Counted from the first letter of the stretch, positions 9,444 through 18,507 are shown. The stretch is 64,000 nt of DNA from Hymenobacter sp. HSC-4F20 (GCF_019599275.1 NZ_JAHZTD010000001.1:1488001-1552000), one strand, 5' to 3'. A program made the numbers and translations. Notes: a model not told the origin generated them from the sequence alone.

Positions 9444-11252
9444 ATGAAAATTTCCCCCTCCCGCGTTCTGCCCGCTACCCTGCTGAGTGCCGCCTGCCTA
9501 TCGGCCTGTTCGCCCCTTTCCAAGGTACTCAAGAACGCCCAGCAAGGCCAGGAAATTACGGTGCAGCCTATGGTGCTGGAAAGCAACGGCGAAAACGTGC
9601 TGTTTGAGGTAACGGCCAAAGTGGCGGCCAGCCACCTGCGCAAAGGCGCCGCCTACAACCTGGGCCTGAGCTACCGCTACAACAATGGGCTGCGCGAGGA
9701 TACAGTAGGCCGCCTCACGTTTATTTCGGGCGAGTATCTCTACGATGAGCAGCAGAAGAATAGGCTGGTCATCCGCAAGCAGTTTTCGTTTCCGTACGCC
9801 CCGCAGAAAAGTCCCGGCGAACTGCTGGCCCTGCCCGATGCCCGCGAAACCAAGCCCAACGGCAAACGGGTTAAGGGCAAAGAAATACCGCTAGCCCGCG
9901 GCATTGTAACCACCAGCCGCCTGGTAGTGCGCCAAGATACGGCCATTACGCTGCTACCCGAAACCGCCGACAACAATATGAGTGGTACCCGGGTGATGCC
10001 CTTCTTCTTTGATGCCGGCAAGGCCGAAATCCGCAACTACCTGGGCACCAACGTGGCGGCCTTGGAAGACTTTATCGAGGCCAACCAGCACACCGAGAAG
10101 GTTATGATTGTGGCCGGTCACTCGCCCGACTCCCTGGACCGCCACGATGCCCGCCTCTCCGACAAGCGCGTGCGGGTGCTGCTCAACTACTACAAGAAGC
10201 GCGTCGATACGGATTCCTACCTCAACAAAGTCGGCAACATTGACTTTGAGACGGAGGCCTACCACCGCCGCTGGGACCTGTTCCTGAGCAAGGTGCAGGA
10301 ATCGGCGCTGAAGCCGGCTCAGGTTGACTCCGTGCTCTTACTTATCAACGATACGCCGGGCTCCTATGCCACCAAGGAGCAGAGTCTGCATAAGCTTACG
10401 TTCTACGATTACCTGGAGCAGTACATCTACCCCGTTATGCGCTTCGGCACCATTGCCGTGCGCTACACCGCGCCCAAGCGCTACGATTCGGAAATCTACC
10501 TGCTCTCCAAAAAGATTGTGGAGAAGCAGACCGAGGCCGACGCCCTCACGCCCGAGGAACTGCGTTACTCGGCTACGCTTACCCCGCTGCTGGCCGAAAA
10601 GCAGCGCATCTACGAAACCTCAGTGGCCACTACCGGCCTCTGGCAGGCCTACCATAACCTGGCCGTAGTGCTGCTTATGCGCTCCGAAAAAGAGGTAAAC
10701 CCGAAGGTGCAGAAAGCCTACCTCCGGCGCTCCGCCGTCAACTTCACCCTGGCTGCCCACCGCAACCCCACGGCCGAGCTGTTCTACCGCGTGGGCAGCG
10801 CCTACCACCGCGCTGGCGACAAACTAGAAGCCCTCCAGAACTACGATTACGCCATTAAGCTCGGTGGGCCGCGGCCGGTGCTCAGCAAGGTTTTCGCCGA
10901 TAAGGCTGCGCTGGAAATAGAGGTAGGCCAGCTCGACGATGCGTTGCGCAGCCTCAGCTACAGCTCCAAAACCTACCAGAACATCATGAACCGCGCCCTC
11001 ATCTACGTGTTGAAAGGCAACTACCAGGGCGCGGCCAACATCTACGCCGAAGCCATTGCCCTGCGCCCCCAGGACCCGCTGCTGTACTATTGCCTGGCCG
11101 TAGTAGCCGCCCGCCAGCAGAATGAGGCGGCTATGGCCATGCACCTGCGCCGCGCCGTCCAGCTTGACCGGGCTTACGCCAACCGCGCTGTCGAGGACCT
11201 GGAGTTTCGGGACTTTGCCAAGGGTAAGCAGTTTCTGGAAGCGCTGCGGTAA
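9444..11252 (+). CDS. OmpA-like and TPR lipoprotein
   Basis: From the ATG at 9444 there are 602 residues. The N-terminus has a lipobox (LSAACLSAC). Around residues 180-260 is a peptidoglycan-binding OmpA-like domain (VMPFFFDAGKAEIRNYLGTN, then VMIVAGHSPDSLDRHDARLS). The C-terminal 200 residues read as TPR helices (AELFYRVGSAYHRAGDKLEA, YQGAANIYAEAIALRPQDP). The protein should be an outer-membrane lipoprotein facing the periplasm and touching the cell wall, perhaps as part of a larger assembly such as the gliding or type IX machinery. That last point is inference from the domain mix only. Confidence 0.75.
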   Translation: MKISPSRVLPATLLSAACLSACSPLSKVLKNAQQGQEITVQPMVLESNGENVLFEVTAKVAASHLRKGAAYNLGLSYRYNNGLREDTVGRLTFISGEYLYDEQQKNRLVIRKQFSFPYAPQKSPGELLALPDARETKPNGKRVKGKEIPLARGIVTTSRLVVRQDTAITLLPETADNNMSGTRVMPFFFDAGKAEIRNYLGTNVAALEDFIEANQHTEKVMIVAGHSPDSLDRHDARLSDKRVRVLLNYYKKRVDTDSYLNKVGNIDFETEAYHRRWDLFLSKVQESALKPAQVDSVLLLINDTPGSYATKEQSLHKLTFYDYLEQYIYPVMRFGTIAVRYTAPKRYDSEIYLLSKKIVEKQTEADALTPEELRYSATLTPLLAEKQRIYETSVATTGLWQAYHNLAVVLLMRSEKEVNPKVQKAYLRRSAVNFTLAAHRNPTAELFYRVGSAYHRAGDKLEALQNYDYAIKLGGPRPVLSKVFADKAALEIEVGQLDDALRSLSYSSKTYQNIMNRALIYVLKGNYQGAANIYAEAIALRPQDPLLYYCLAVVAARQQNEAAMAMHLRRAVQLDRAYANRAVEDLEFRDFAKGKQFLEALR

Positions 11253-11260
11253 GAAAGAGT

Positions 11261-11611
11261 ATGTCAAGTAAAAGCGAGGCAACTGCTATTATCCTGTTTT
11301 GTACTGCCACAACCGCCCATGCAGAAGCAGCAGAAACCGGCGACTTCAACACTAGCAATAAAGCTCATGCACAAATACTTGAGGCGCTAGAGTGGCTGGA
11401 AAAAAATAGCGCAACTCAGGCACTTGTACCCTTGTTAAATTCCAGCAGTGTTGGCACTCAAATCTGGGCGGCTGCCTATTTGCTTCTACAAAATGATAGC
11501 AAAGCACTAAATACCTTAGAAACTATAGCTTCTACTAATACTATTCACGGCCTTAATGCGCAAATGACGCTAAAAGAATGGCGAGCGGGCTGCTTGAAAA
11601 TCATACCTTAA
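11261..11611 (+). CDS. DUF2019-like helical repeat protein
   Basis: A 116-residue protein, mostly helical, resembling DUF2019/HEAT-like small proteins: QALVPLLNSSSVGTQIWAAAYLLLQNDSKALNTLE, with TLKEWRAG near the end. Families of this kind are often seen as immunity or accessory proteins. The GC content is visibly lower than in its neighbours, a hint of a separate origin. It starts only 8 bases after the lipoprotein gene. Confidence 0.5.
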   Translation: MSSKSEATAIILFCTATTAHAEAAETGDFNTSNKAHAQILEALEWLEKNSATQALVPLLNSSSVGTQIWAAAYLLLQNDSKALNTLETIASTNTIHGLNAQMTLKEWRAGCLKIIP

Positions 11612-11633
11612 AAAAAGGTTAGTCCCTCCTTCA

Positions 11634-11690
11634 TTTGCCCGTCCCGGCTTGTCGTCGTAGCTTTACACGCCGGATAGCCTCCGGCTTTTT
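11634..11690 (+). promoter_or_regulatory. promoter and 5' hairpin before the E1-beta gene
   Basis: TTTG (11634-11637), 20 bases, then TAGCTTTA (11658-11665) matches the Bacteroidota -33/-7 pattern apart from the last base. A hairpin with GCCGGA (11669-11674) and TCCGGC (11680-11685) followed by TTTTT comes at once after it. The hairpin either ends transcripts from the DUF2019 gene or forms the first bases of the new message. Confidence 0.5.
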
Positions 11691-11726
11691 GTTTCTGAAC
11701 AGACCTTTTTGACTTTCCTACCGATT

Positions 11727-12710
11727 ATGCGGACCATCCAATTCCGGGAAGCCCTGCGTGAAGCTATGTCTGAGGAAATGCGCCGCGACCCGCGCGTGTT
11801 TCTGATGGGCGAAGAAGTAGCCGAGTACAACGGCGCCTATAAAGTGAGCCAGGGCATGCTCGACGAATTCGGCCCGGAGCGCGTGATTGACACGCCCATT
11901 GCCGAACTCGGCTTCGCCGGCATCGGCGTGGGTGCTGCCGCCAACGGCCTGCTCCCCATCATCGAGTTTATGACCTTCAACTTCTCGTTGGTGGCCATTG
12001 ACCAGGTAATCAACTCGGCCGCCAAAATCTACTCCATGTCGGGCGGTCAGTACTCCTGCCCCATCGTGTTCCGTGGTCCAACGGGCAACGCCGGCATGCT
12101 GTCTTCGCAGCACTCTCAGAACTTCGAGAACTGGTACGCCAACACACCCGGCCTGAAAGTGGTAGTTCCCTCGAACCCGTACGACGCCAAAGGCCTGCTG
12201 AAATCGGCCATCCGCGACGCTGACCCCGTGATTTTCATGGAGTCGGAGCTGATGTACGGCGACAAAGGCGAGGTACCCGAAGAGGAATACCTGATTCCGA
12301 TTGGCAAAGCCAACGTAGTGCGCGAAGGTGAATCGGTTACCATCGTGAGCTTCGGCAAAATGATAAAGGTAGCCCTTGCCGCCGCCGACGAGCTGGCCAA
12401 GGAAGGCATCAAAGCTGAAGTAGTTGACCTGCGCTCAGTGCGCCCCATCGACTACGATACGCTAGTAGAATCGGTGAAGAAAACCAACCGCATGGTGGTA
12501 GTAGAAGAAGCGTGGCCCCTGGCTAGCATCAGCTCCGAGCTGGCCTACATGGTACAGCGTCGCGCTTTCGATTACCTCGATGCTCCGGTAGTACGCATTA
12601 CCTGCATGGACGTACCCCTGCCCTACGCTCCTACCCTCATTGAAGCCTCCCTACCCAACGTGGAGCGCACGGTGAAGGCCGTAAAAGAGGTGCTCTACGT
12701 GAATCGCTAA
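11727..12710 (+). CDS. pdhB: pyruvate dehydrogenase E1 component, beta subunit
   Basis: From the ATG at 11727 there are 327 residues, the normal size of an E1-beta chain. Landmarks are [57 protein letters not shown] and [16 protein letters not shown]. The Glu in the [12 protein letters not shown] stretch activates the thiamine diphosphate cofactor. The C-terminal transketolase-like domain follows ([27 protein letters not shown]). With the alpha subunit it decarboxylates pyruvate to feed acetyl-CoA synthesis. The alpha subunit is not adjacent, which is common in this phylum. A branched-chain 2-oxoacid enzyme is the main alternative. Confidence 0.88.
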   Translation: MRTIQFREALREAMSEEMRRDPRVFLMGEEVAEYNGAYKVSQGMLDEFGPERVIDTPIAELGFAGIGVGAAANGLLPIIEFMTFNFSLVAIDQVINSAAKIYSMSGGQYSCPIVFRGPTGNAGMLSSQHSQNFENWYANTPGLKVVVPSNPYDAKGLLKSAIRDADPVIFMESELMYGDKGEVPEEEYLIPIGKANVVREGESVTIVSFGKMIKVALAAADELAKEGIKAEVVDLRSVRPIDYDTLVESVKKTNRMVVVEEAWPLASISSELAYMVQRRAFDYLDAPVVRITCMDVPLPYAPTLIEASLPNVERTVKAVKEVLYVNR

Positions 12711-12732
12711 GCTGATTCTCTTAACTGTACTA

Positions 12733-12760
12733 AAAAAGCCCGCTTCCCGCGGGCTTTTTT
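12733..12760 (+). terminator. intrinsic terminator after the E1-beta gene
   Basis: AAAAAAGCCCGC, a short loop, then GCGGGC followed by a T tract. It lies 20 bases after the stop codon and has the standard layout of a rho-independent terminator. Confidence 0.85.
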
Positions 12761-12971
12761 TATTGCTGGTTGCACTGACTGCCGACCATCAATCTGGCCT
12801 AGCCTGTTGGGTGCGGCAAGTGCTGCTGGGCAGAAGCTCCTACTCCTGCTGCTGCCCTAATCGGCAGCGGCGCGGCGGTAGGCTGAAGACAGGCTGGGAG
12901 AAGCTGCGCCGGTAAGAGCAGTAGAATTTCTGTACCTTTTGCCCAACGCTACGTCTGTTCCTCACCCTACC

Positions 12972-13508
12972 ATGAATCATCGGTTGCACCTTCGTTTCGA
13001 GCAGCTCGAACACGCTACTACCCGTTTACTTGACTCTGTAGCCGCACTAGGCGACAAAGCCCGGCAGAAACCCGGCCCCGAGCAGTGGTCGGCGGTGCAG
13101 GTAGTGCAGCATCTGGTAGTTGCCGAAACAGGAATCGGGCAGTACATGGAGAAAAAGCTGCTGCAGGCCGATGCGTTGGCCAAGGCTGGCATAGGCGCTT
13201 TTCTGAAGTCGAGGCTGCTCCGTGTGCTGCTGCGGCTACCTTTTACGCGCTTTAAAGCGCCTAGTCAGCTAACCAAGCTTACCCCGGCCGATATTCCGCC
13301 CCTGCCTGAGCTGCGGGCGGAGTGGGAAGCCGTGCGCCGACGCCTGGAGCGCCTGCTGAATGAGTACCCCGGCAACCTCCTCGACCGTGCCATCTTCAAG
13401 CACCCGCGGTCGGGCATGCTAACAATCTACCAAACGCTGGACTTTATGATTGACCACGTCCTGCATCACCAAAAGCAGGTAGAGCGCATCAGGAAAGCGC
13501 TAGCCTAG
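12972..13508 (+). CDS. DinB-like metal-dependent four-helix protein
   Basis: From the ATG at 12972 there are 178 residues in a DinB/YfiT-type bundle. PGPEQWSAVQVVQHLVVAE contains the first metal histidine, and FMIDHVLHHQKQVERIRK at the end holds the paired histidines. Members are thiol S-transferases or unknown. The LRLPFTRFKAPSQLT middle part is hydrophobic but not a membrane span. TACCTTTT at 12933-12940 may be its -7 element. Confidence 0.7.
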   Translation: MNHRLHLRFEQLEHATTRLLDSVAALGDKARQKPGPEQWSAVQVVQHLVVAETGIGQYMEKKLLQADALAKAGIGAFLKSRLLRVLLRLPFTRFKAPSQLTKLTPADIPPLPELRAEWEAVRRRLERLLNEYPGNLLDRAIFKHPRSGMLTIYQTLDFMIDHVLHHQKQVERIRKALA

Positions 13509-13525
13509 ATACCCCCTATAATGCA

Positions 13526-13577
13526 CGGCCCCAGGCAAAGCAGAACCACATAGCGGGCTCTGCTTTGCCTGGGGCCG
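13526..13577. terminator. perfect 19-bp stem between convergent genes
   Basis: The arms at 13526-13544 and 13559-13577 are perfect inverted copies (CGGCCCCAGGCAAAGCAGA) with a 14-base loop. The stem lies between the DinB gene and the leftward thioesterase gene and probably ends both. The arms are long for a terminator and there is no T tract. Confidence 0.6.
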
Positions 13578-13598
13578 TAGCGTTGTATACCCCGGAGC

Positions 13599-14048
13599 TT
13601 AGCTTGATTTCCGGACTATATCGACGTAGGACTCGTGGCGCGGCAGCTCATGCATCAGGGCTGTGATTTCGGGCGGGGGCACTAGCAGCTTACGGGCCCG
13701 CAAATCAAGCCAGGCACCTTCGACGGCCACCGTAGCGGCAGGACGACCATCGGCCTTAAACAGAGTATGAACAATGTTCCAGCGTGAGCCATCCTCGCTC
13801 AGGCCCGAAAGCTCACCCGTCACGCGCAAGGCTTCGTTGATGTGCAGTTCCTTCAGAAAGCGAGTATCCTCCCGAAATAAGATAGGACCAATGGCTAGTT
13901 GCGCAAACCGCTGCAGCGTGAAGCCATGCTGGGCCAAGTACTCGATGCGGTGCTGGGCGGCGTAATCGGCGTACGCCGAGTGGCGCATGTGGCCGTTGGG
14001 GTCCATATCGGCCCAGCGCACGGTATAAGTTCTTTCGAAAGAAGACAT
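13599..14048 (-). CDS. acyl-CoA thioesterase (hotdog fold, 4HBT type)
   Basis: A 149-residue hotdog-fold protein. VRWADMDPNGHMRHSAYADYA holds the family's Asp and the 'NGH' turn on the catalytic helix. REDTRFLKELHINEALRVTG forms the long strand pair. The family hydrolyses acyl-CoA thioesters in the cytoplasm; the substrate here cannot be inferred. It is followed on the same strand (upstream) by a methyltransferase gene 72 bases away. Confidence 0.82.
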   Translation of the reverse strand: MSSFERTYTVRWADMDPNGHMRHSAYADYAAQHRIEYLAQHGFTLQRFAQLAIGPILFREDTRFLKELHINEALRVTGELSGLSEDGSRWNIVHTLFKADGRPAATVAVEGAWLDLRARKLLVPPPEITALMHELPRHESYVDIVRKSS

Positions 14049-14120
14049 AAGAGAAGGAATAGGTAGGAGGAGTAACCGCCCCAGCGCAACTTAGTTGGCT
14101 AGCCGGATAGTGTAGGGAGC

Positions 14121-14852
14121 TTAGCGCAGAGTGAGGCGCACGAGGTACTGCTGCTGGTCGTCCTCTTCCAGAAATTCTACCTCGTAGCCCGCAGCTTCGG
14201 CGTAGTCCTGCAACAGGGCCGGGTCAGTGAAAATCCATCGGAAAGAAGAGCCTGTTTCGTTGGCGTACTGCATGGTGTATTCTACCTCCCCATAGTAAGG
14301 ACCGTTCAGGTCGAATACCAGCGCCCCTTCCTCATCCTCGTAGAGGTAGCTTATATCGGAGGAAGTAGCCAAAATCTGACCGCCAGGGGCCAGCAAGGTC
14401 TTGGCGTGCTCCAGAAAGCGTTCCAGTCCGGAGAGCGTGCCCACCAAGCCAATGCCATTCATCAGCATCAGCACCGTATCAAACTTTTCTGCCTGCGCCA
14501 GAGCGCTATCATAGATGTCGTGGAGGGCCACCTCCCGGACGCCGCGCTCCTGCATAACCTGCACTGCGCCAGTTGAAATATCCACGGCCTTCACCGCGAA
14601 ACCCCGCTGCTGCAGTTCCAGGGCGTGGCAGCCGGCGCCGGCGCCCAAATCCAGCACCCGGCCGCGGCATTCCTCCAAGGCCGTGCGTTCCATTTCGGGC
14701 ATTTCCCACAAGGACCGGAAAAAGTATGCTGCGGGCAGCACCTCTTCATCAGCAACAGAACTATGCACGGCTAAGGTGGCACTCAGGTGGCCCCGCTGAT
14801 ACGCCAGCAGGGCCTGACCCAATGGGTCAGGGGAAGGAGAAGCATGTGACAT
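14121..14852 (-). CDS. class I SAM-dependent methyltransferase
   Basis: A 243-residue methyltransferase. Motif I is GRVLDLGAGAGCHALELQ (about residues 65-82), motif II acid is in FAVKAVDISTGA, and motif IV reads DTVLMLMNGIGLVG. The last part is beta-rich (EVEYTMQYANETGSSFRWIF). The substrate cannot be told. It may share a promoter with the thioesterase gene downstream. Confidence 0.85.
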   Translation of the reverse strand: MSHASPSPDPLGQALLAYQRGHLSATLAVHSSVADEEVLPAAYFFRSLWEMPEMERTALEECRGRVLDLGAGAGCHALELQQRGFAVKAVDISTGAVQVMQERGVREVALHDIYDSALAQAEKFDTVLMLMNGIGLVGTLSGLERFLEHAKTLLAPGGQILATSSDISYLYEDEEGALVFDLNGPYYGEVEYTMQYANETGSSFRWIFTDPALLQDYAEAAGYEVEFLEEDDQQQYLVRLTLR

Positions 14853-14936
14853 ACGGCAAAGATACGGCCCGTAACGCGGCCAGGACTAACTTCTGCCTTT
14901 CCGCTACGTTACAGAAGAACTCCTGTTCGCTACCTC

Positions 14937-15113
14937 ATGACTTCCACTACCTTACCTAAGCGCTTGGTCAAAGGCAACTTACCTACTAAGAGTTGTCTTA
15001 CCTGCGGACGGCCGTTTGAGTACCGCAAGAAATGGCGCACCTGCTGGGACGAGGTGAAATACTGCGGGGAGAAGTGCCAGCGCAACCGTCCTAGCTCCGC
15101 CGCAACCTCTTAA
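14937..15113 (+). CDS. DUF2256 small zinc-binding-like protein
   Basis: A 58-residue protein. KSCLTCGRPFEYRKKWRTCW followed by DEVKYCGEKCQRNR is the diagnostic DUF2256 pattern, with two CxxC-type pairs that should hold a zinc ion. The function of the family is unknown to me; it often sits near photolyase or cryptochrome genes, which are not visible here. It lies just outside and divergent from the methyltransferase gene. Confidence 0.85.
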   Translation: MTSTTLPKRLVKGNLPTKSCLTCGRPFEYRKKWRTCWDEVKYCGEKCQRNRPSSAATS

Positions 15114-15208
15114 GCGCCCCCTATTCACTTATGCCTGCCAGAGCGGGCGCATCTTTTCCCCTCCAGCTTGCGTTGTGAGGCCTGTATCCCTTTGTTTTCC
15201 CTCAGCTC

Positions 15209-15592
15209 ATGGCCAGCAACCTCACCTACCTTGATCCTACCCTGCAACCCCTTGCCGATAAAGTGCAGCTATACCTTCAAAAGGAGAAGGAATTTCAACG
15301 CGCTGACGTGGCGGCAACGGCGCTTACCCACCACGCGGAACCGGCGGCCCAGGTAGACGATGCATCCGTTAGTCACCACCCATCGCAAGATGAAATTCGA
15401 GTCCGTTTGCAGAACCTGCGCCAAGAGTTGGACAGCCTGCGGCAGGAGGTAATCAGCCTACTGCCGGTGCGGGATGAGTGGGTAAAAATAAACCTAGGAT
15501 ACGGCCCGAGCCGGGTGGGCGCTTTCACCTCGGCTTCACCAGACAACCAAACCACCCACACCTCAGCGCTGGAGTTACGCGTAGTGGTATAA
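15209..15592 (+). CDS. hypothetical coiled-coil protein
   Basis: A 127-residue soluble protein that I do not recognise. Residues 60-90 (DEIRVRLQNLRQELDSLRQE) form a strong coiled coil; the tail is polar and rich in threonine and serine. It is the last host gene before attL and is closed by its own terminator, so the prophage did not disrupt it. Confidence 0.6.
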   Translation: MASNLTYLDPTLQPLADKVQLYLQKEKEFQRADVAATALTHHAEPAAQVDDASVSHHPSQDEIRVRLQNLRQELDSLRQEVISLLPVRDEWVKINLGYGPSRVGAFTSASPDNQTTHTSALELRVVV

Positions 15593-15614
15593 TCCCGCTT
15601 CCGTGCTTTCATGC

Positions 15615-15663
15615 AACGCAAAAAGCCACCCGACGCACAGTGCGTAGAGTGGCTTTTTGCGTT
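15615..15663. terminator. strong hairpin terminator left of attL
   Basis: Perfect 15-bp arms AACGCAAAAAGCCAC (15615-15629) and GTGGCTTTTTGCGTT (15649-15663). The A-rich and T-rich flanks mean that it could act in both directions. It separates the last host gene from the prophage. Confidence 0.8.
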
Positions 15664-15738
15664 ACGCTGGCTACTCATGGCCATTCAACAAGGTATATCC
15701 TAACGATAAGGCACATACATAAAAAAAGGGCGACCATG

Positions 15739-15770
15739 AGCCGCCCCCTTTTCCACAACCAAAACACCTA
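15739..15770. other. attL core (32-bp direct repeat)
   Basis: Identical over 32 bases to 59284-59315 (begins AGCCGCCCCCTTTTCCACAA, ends AACACCTA). The match extends further left as 14 identical bases after a 6-base patch with three differences. It abuts the integrase gene on the phage side. The two copies are 43,545 bp apart, the expected size of the excised circle. The core overlaps a terminator-like hairpin rather than a tRNA gene. Confidence 0.9.
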
Positions 15771-15817
15771 TCATTGTAAAACGTCTTTTTTGAGCCATTT
15801 AAGAGGGTTACAAGATT

Positions 15818-15856
15818 AGAGTGGTACAGAGTAGGTAACAATAGTGGTACAGACTT
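15818..15856 (+). promoter_or_regulatory. putative integrase arm sites at attL
   Basis: AGAGTGGTACAGAGT (15818-15832) and ATAGTGGTACAGACTT (15841-15856) share GTGGTACAGA. The same pair, with the same 8-base spacing, occurs at 59167-59205 just inside attR. Repeats flanking the cores at both ends are expected of arm-type integrase or excisionase binding sites. The second copy abuts the -7 element of the integrase gene. Confidence 0.7.
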
Positions 15857-15863
15857 ACCTTTG
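15856..15863 (+). promoter_or_regulatory. -7 element of the integrase gene
   Basis: TACCTTTG matches the Bacteroidota -7 consensus exactly, 25 bases before the ATG at 15889. It begins on the last base of an arm-site repeat, so integrase binding could repress its own gene. Confidence 0.5.
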
Positions 15864-15888
15864 TCTATACCCTCTATCCTACTCCCTG

Positions 15889-17397
15889 ATGGCTACGACT
15901 ACTGTCTTCCTGCGCAAGGTCAACACTCGCATTCTGGAGCAACCGCTGAATGTTCGCTTCCGCCACGGCGCGGCGGGCAAATGTGAACTAGTTATCAGCA
16001 CCGGCTACCAGATTCTACCCCAGGATTTGAAAAACGGTAGGGTAAGCGGCGACAAATCCAGAGAGATAAATGACTTGCTTCACACGGTTCAATCGGACCT
16101 CATGCAGGCTTTTGAATCGCTACAACAACGCGGGGTGCCTGTCACCAAGATTACCATGCAGGCTAAATATCAGCAGGTAAAAAGCGATAGAGAAGCCACA
16201 GAGAAGCGACGACGACAAGAAGTTCTCCAGGCTGATTACGAAGCCGGAAGCAAAGCCATCGCATCACGGCTACGCGAAGGAGAGCTAGAGGACGAACTTC
16301 AGCAGCTACAACAGAAGCTAGAACGTCAGCGTGAACAAACCCGCGCCAAAGCGGCAATCTGGGACGTAACTAGTCGGGAAGCGACCATCCCGGACCTGAC
16401 CCAGGAGTTAACTGAGGTTATGGTAGAATCAGGATATATTAAAGCTGCTCCGACCTCAGCAGACCTGCTAGTTTCTTACGTAAACCGCTACCTGGACGAG
16501 AAGAAAAGCACACTGAGCAAGGCTACTGTCCGGGCTTACACGGCTGTTGTCAACTTGCTGAACCGTTTCAATCCTGACCTACGCATTCAAGACGTAGATA
16601 GAGCCTGTTTGTACGTCCTCCAAGACCACTGCATTCGAGAGAACATTGGTAACTCCAGTATTGAGAACTATATCACCAAGGTCAAGTCGATTCTCAACTA
16701 CTTCGCGGGTGACGTACCGGTAAACCTGAGCTACAAGAAATATAAGTTTGAACTGGCTCTGAGTACCGACGACGTAATCTACTTTGAAACCGCCGAGTTA
16801 GCTTCGCTACTCAACTTTGACGTCGATAGTATCCAGGGTAAGGTTAAGAGAAGTTACCAGCGGGCCAAGGACATCATGATTCTACTCTGCGGTACTGGCA
16901 TTCGGTACTCAGACGCTTTCAACAACTTTCGTCCTCTTATCAGGACGGTCAAGAACGATAAAGGTGAACTACAGGAGCATATCATCCTTACTCCTACCAA
17001 AACCAGGAAGAAGCGGATTCAGACGGTAATTCCGGTTACGAAGATGGTTCAGGATGTACTTAGCCGCTATGACTACCAGATACCTCAGATGGAAGATTAC
17101 TACTTCAATGAAATCATCAAGGAAGTATTGAAGCACATCCCAGGCATGAGGCATCAGGTGGTTAGAACCTCACATGTGGGCAGCGAAACTATTACCGAAA
17201 CTGGTCCTAAGTATCAATTCATTACAAGTCACAGTGGTCGGAGAACCTTTATCAATCTCTGCTTCGAGTCTGGGGTACCTATCAATAAGCTTGTAGGCAT
17301 GACAGGGCACACCAACGTCGCCACCCTGATGAAGTATGCAAATAAGACCAGCGGTCTTTCCTCCGAAATTGCCAAGATTCCCGTGTTTAACCTTTAA
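15889..17397 (+). CDS. int: phage tyrosine integrase
   Basis: A 502-residue tyrosine recombinase that would insert and, with a directionality factor, excise this prophage. All catalytic residues are visible: Arg339 in GTGIRYSD, His448 and Arg451 in SHSGRRTF, His474 in GHTNVATLMKY and the nucleophile Tyr483. The N-terminal arm-binding part holds a long charged coiled coil (about residues 100-160), longer than in many relatives. The ATG at 15889 is preferred to the upstream GTG at 15844, which lies inside the putative arm repeat and promoter. The gene is 119 bp from the attL core. Confidence 0.95.
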   Translation: MATTTVFLRKVNTRILEQPLNVRFRHGAAGKCELVISTGYQILPQDLKNGRVSGDKSREINDLLHTVQSDLMQAFESLQQRGVPVTKITMQAKYQQVKSDREATEKRRRQEVLQADYEAGSKAIASRLREGELEDELQQLQQKLERQREQTRAKAAIWDVTSREATIPDLTQELTEVMVESGYIKAAPTSADLLVSYVNRYLDEKKSTLSKATVRAYTAVVNLLNRFNPDLRIQDVDRACLYVLQDHCIRENIGNSSIENYITKVKSILNYFAGDVPVNLSYKKYKFELALSTDDVIYFETAELASLLNFDVDSIQGKVKRSYQRAKDIMILLCGTGIRYSDAFNNFRPLIRTVKNDKGELQEHIILTPTKTRKKRIQTVIPVTKMVQDVLSRYDYQIPQMEDYYFNEIIKEVLKHIPGMRHQVVRTSHVGSETITETGPKYQFITSHSGRRTFINLCFESGVPINKLVGMTGHTNVATLMKYANKTSGLSSEIAKIPVFNL

Positions 17398-17408
17398 TAA
17401 TTGTAGAT

Positions 17409-18446
17409 ATGAACGAAAGAGAAGAAAGATTACTCAGGTATCATGAATACTTAATTGAAGAAGAAAAGCAAGAGCTACAGGAGAACGCTGCGTTCATTTC
17501 CGCTTTTAAAGAGGAATGTATAAGAAAGGGAATCACTCTGGGTGACGAGCATTTTTCCTATGTAAAAAAAACTGGAGTTGTAGCAACATATCCGAACCTT
17601 ATCACGCATTTGTGTCCTGACCTATCTAGGGACAAGGACGGACTTTTTGACTTTTCCGAGCTTACAACAGCTTACAAGAGACAGCCTTTTGCTTCTGGCT
17701 ATCTGATTTCGGACACATTCATGCTAATGGCTCATCCGTATTTCAGACGTGGCCTACACGAATTGAATAGTTATGCGCCACGGTTCATTGATAAGTTCTG
17801 GCACTTGAGCAACCCTGATTTAAAACTGCTGATAGCAGTTGACTTAAATCGTGTTCGAGTGGATGTCAACGATAGGATGACCCTAGAATATGACACCTGG
17901 TACGGCCCAAAGTTTAGCAGAGATATATGTACCATTCCTGACGAAATCGTAAAGCTTAGGTTACCTCCTGAAATGGACGAACTTGACGCACAACTCTTGG
18001 CTAACAGCACTTATTCTCTAGATATTAAGTGGGATACAGAGCAAAGTTCTGAAGGCGTGAAGAGAATATTTTATGCAGAAGAGTTTAAGAGCATAGATGA
18101 AACAATAACGATAAACGGCGAAGTGTATTTCCCTGCTAAATACGTTCACTCTGAATTTAACGTAGACATGAATTGCTTTACTCATTTCGATGGAGCAATG
18201 CACCTTTACACCTTTGATGAATACTGCAAAAGAATTGACTCCGACATCAACTATAATAAAAAAAATAGCTTCAAGATAAAGTCTAATTCCATTAAATTAT
18301 TCAGAATAGATGGTAAAATTAAAATCGAAACATGGATTGACCTTGTAAGTCATTTTTTCACTGGCAATCCTCTCGCATACGAATATTTCGAAGGGAGATA
18401 CCCGGATTATTTATCTGATTTCTTGAAAGCAAAATATGGCAGATAA
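17409..18446 (+). CDS. unknown protein co-transcribed with the integrase
   Basis: A 345-residue soluble protein starting 11 bases after the integrase stop. I do not recognise it. The N-terminus is a charged helix (MNEREERLLRYHEYLIEEEK); the rest is mixed alpha/beta with no signal peptide, no membrane segment and no motif that I can name. The base composition is clearly more AT-rich than the integrase or the host. Position behind int, AT-richness and an own terminator fit a cargo gene expressed in the lysogen, possibly for defence, but this is inference. Confidence 0.6.
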   Translation: MNEREERLLRYHEYLIEEEKQELQENAAFISAFKEECIRKGITLGDEHFSYVKKTGVVATYPNLITHLCPDLSRDKDGLFDFSELTTAYKRQPFASGYLISDTFMLMAHPYFRRGLHELNSYAPRFIDKFWHLSNPDLKLLIAVDLNRVRVDVNDRMTLEYDTWYGPKFSRDICTIPDEIVKLRLPPEMDELDAQLLANSTYSLDIKWDTEQSSEGVKRIFYAEEFKSIDETITINGEVYFPAKYVHSEFNVDMNCFTHFDGAMHLYTFDEYCKRIDSDINYNKKNSFKIKSNSIKLFRIDGKIKIETWIDLVSHFFTGNPLAYEYFEGRYPDYLSDFLKAKYGR

Positions 18447-18472
18447 GTTTTCCTCCTTACGCTGTGTGGACA

Positions 18473-18507
18473 AGAAAGCCCCAACTGGTTCTCAGTTGGG
18501 GCTTTCT
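18473..18507. terminator. terminator after the int-linked gene
   Basis: Perfect 15-bp arms AGAAAGCCCCAACTG (18473-18487) and CAGTTGGGGCTTTCT (18493-18507) with a 5-base loop, 26 bases after the stop codon. Confidence 0.85.

Noticed and set aside
13526..13577. Terminal inverted repeat of an insertion sequence
   Set aside because: The two 19-bp arms are 14 bases apart with nothing between them and lie between convergent genes, which fits a terminator.
15721..15770. A tRNA gene as attachment site
   Set aside because: No cloverleaf or T-loop can be read around either core; the site is a terminator hairpin.
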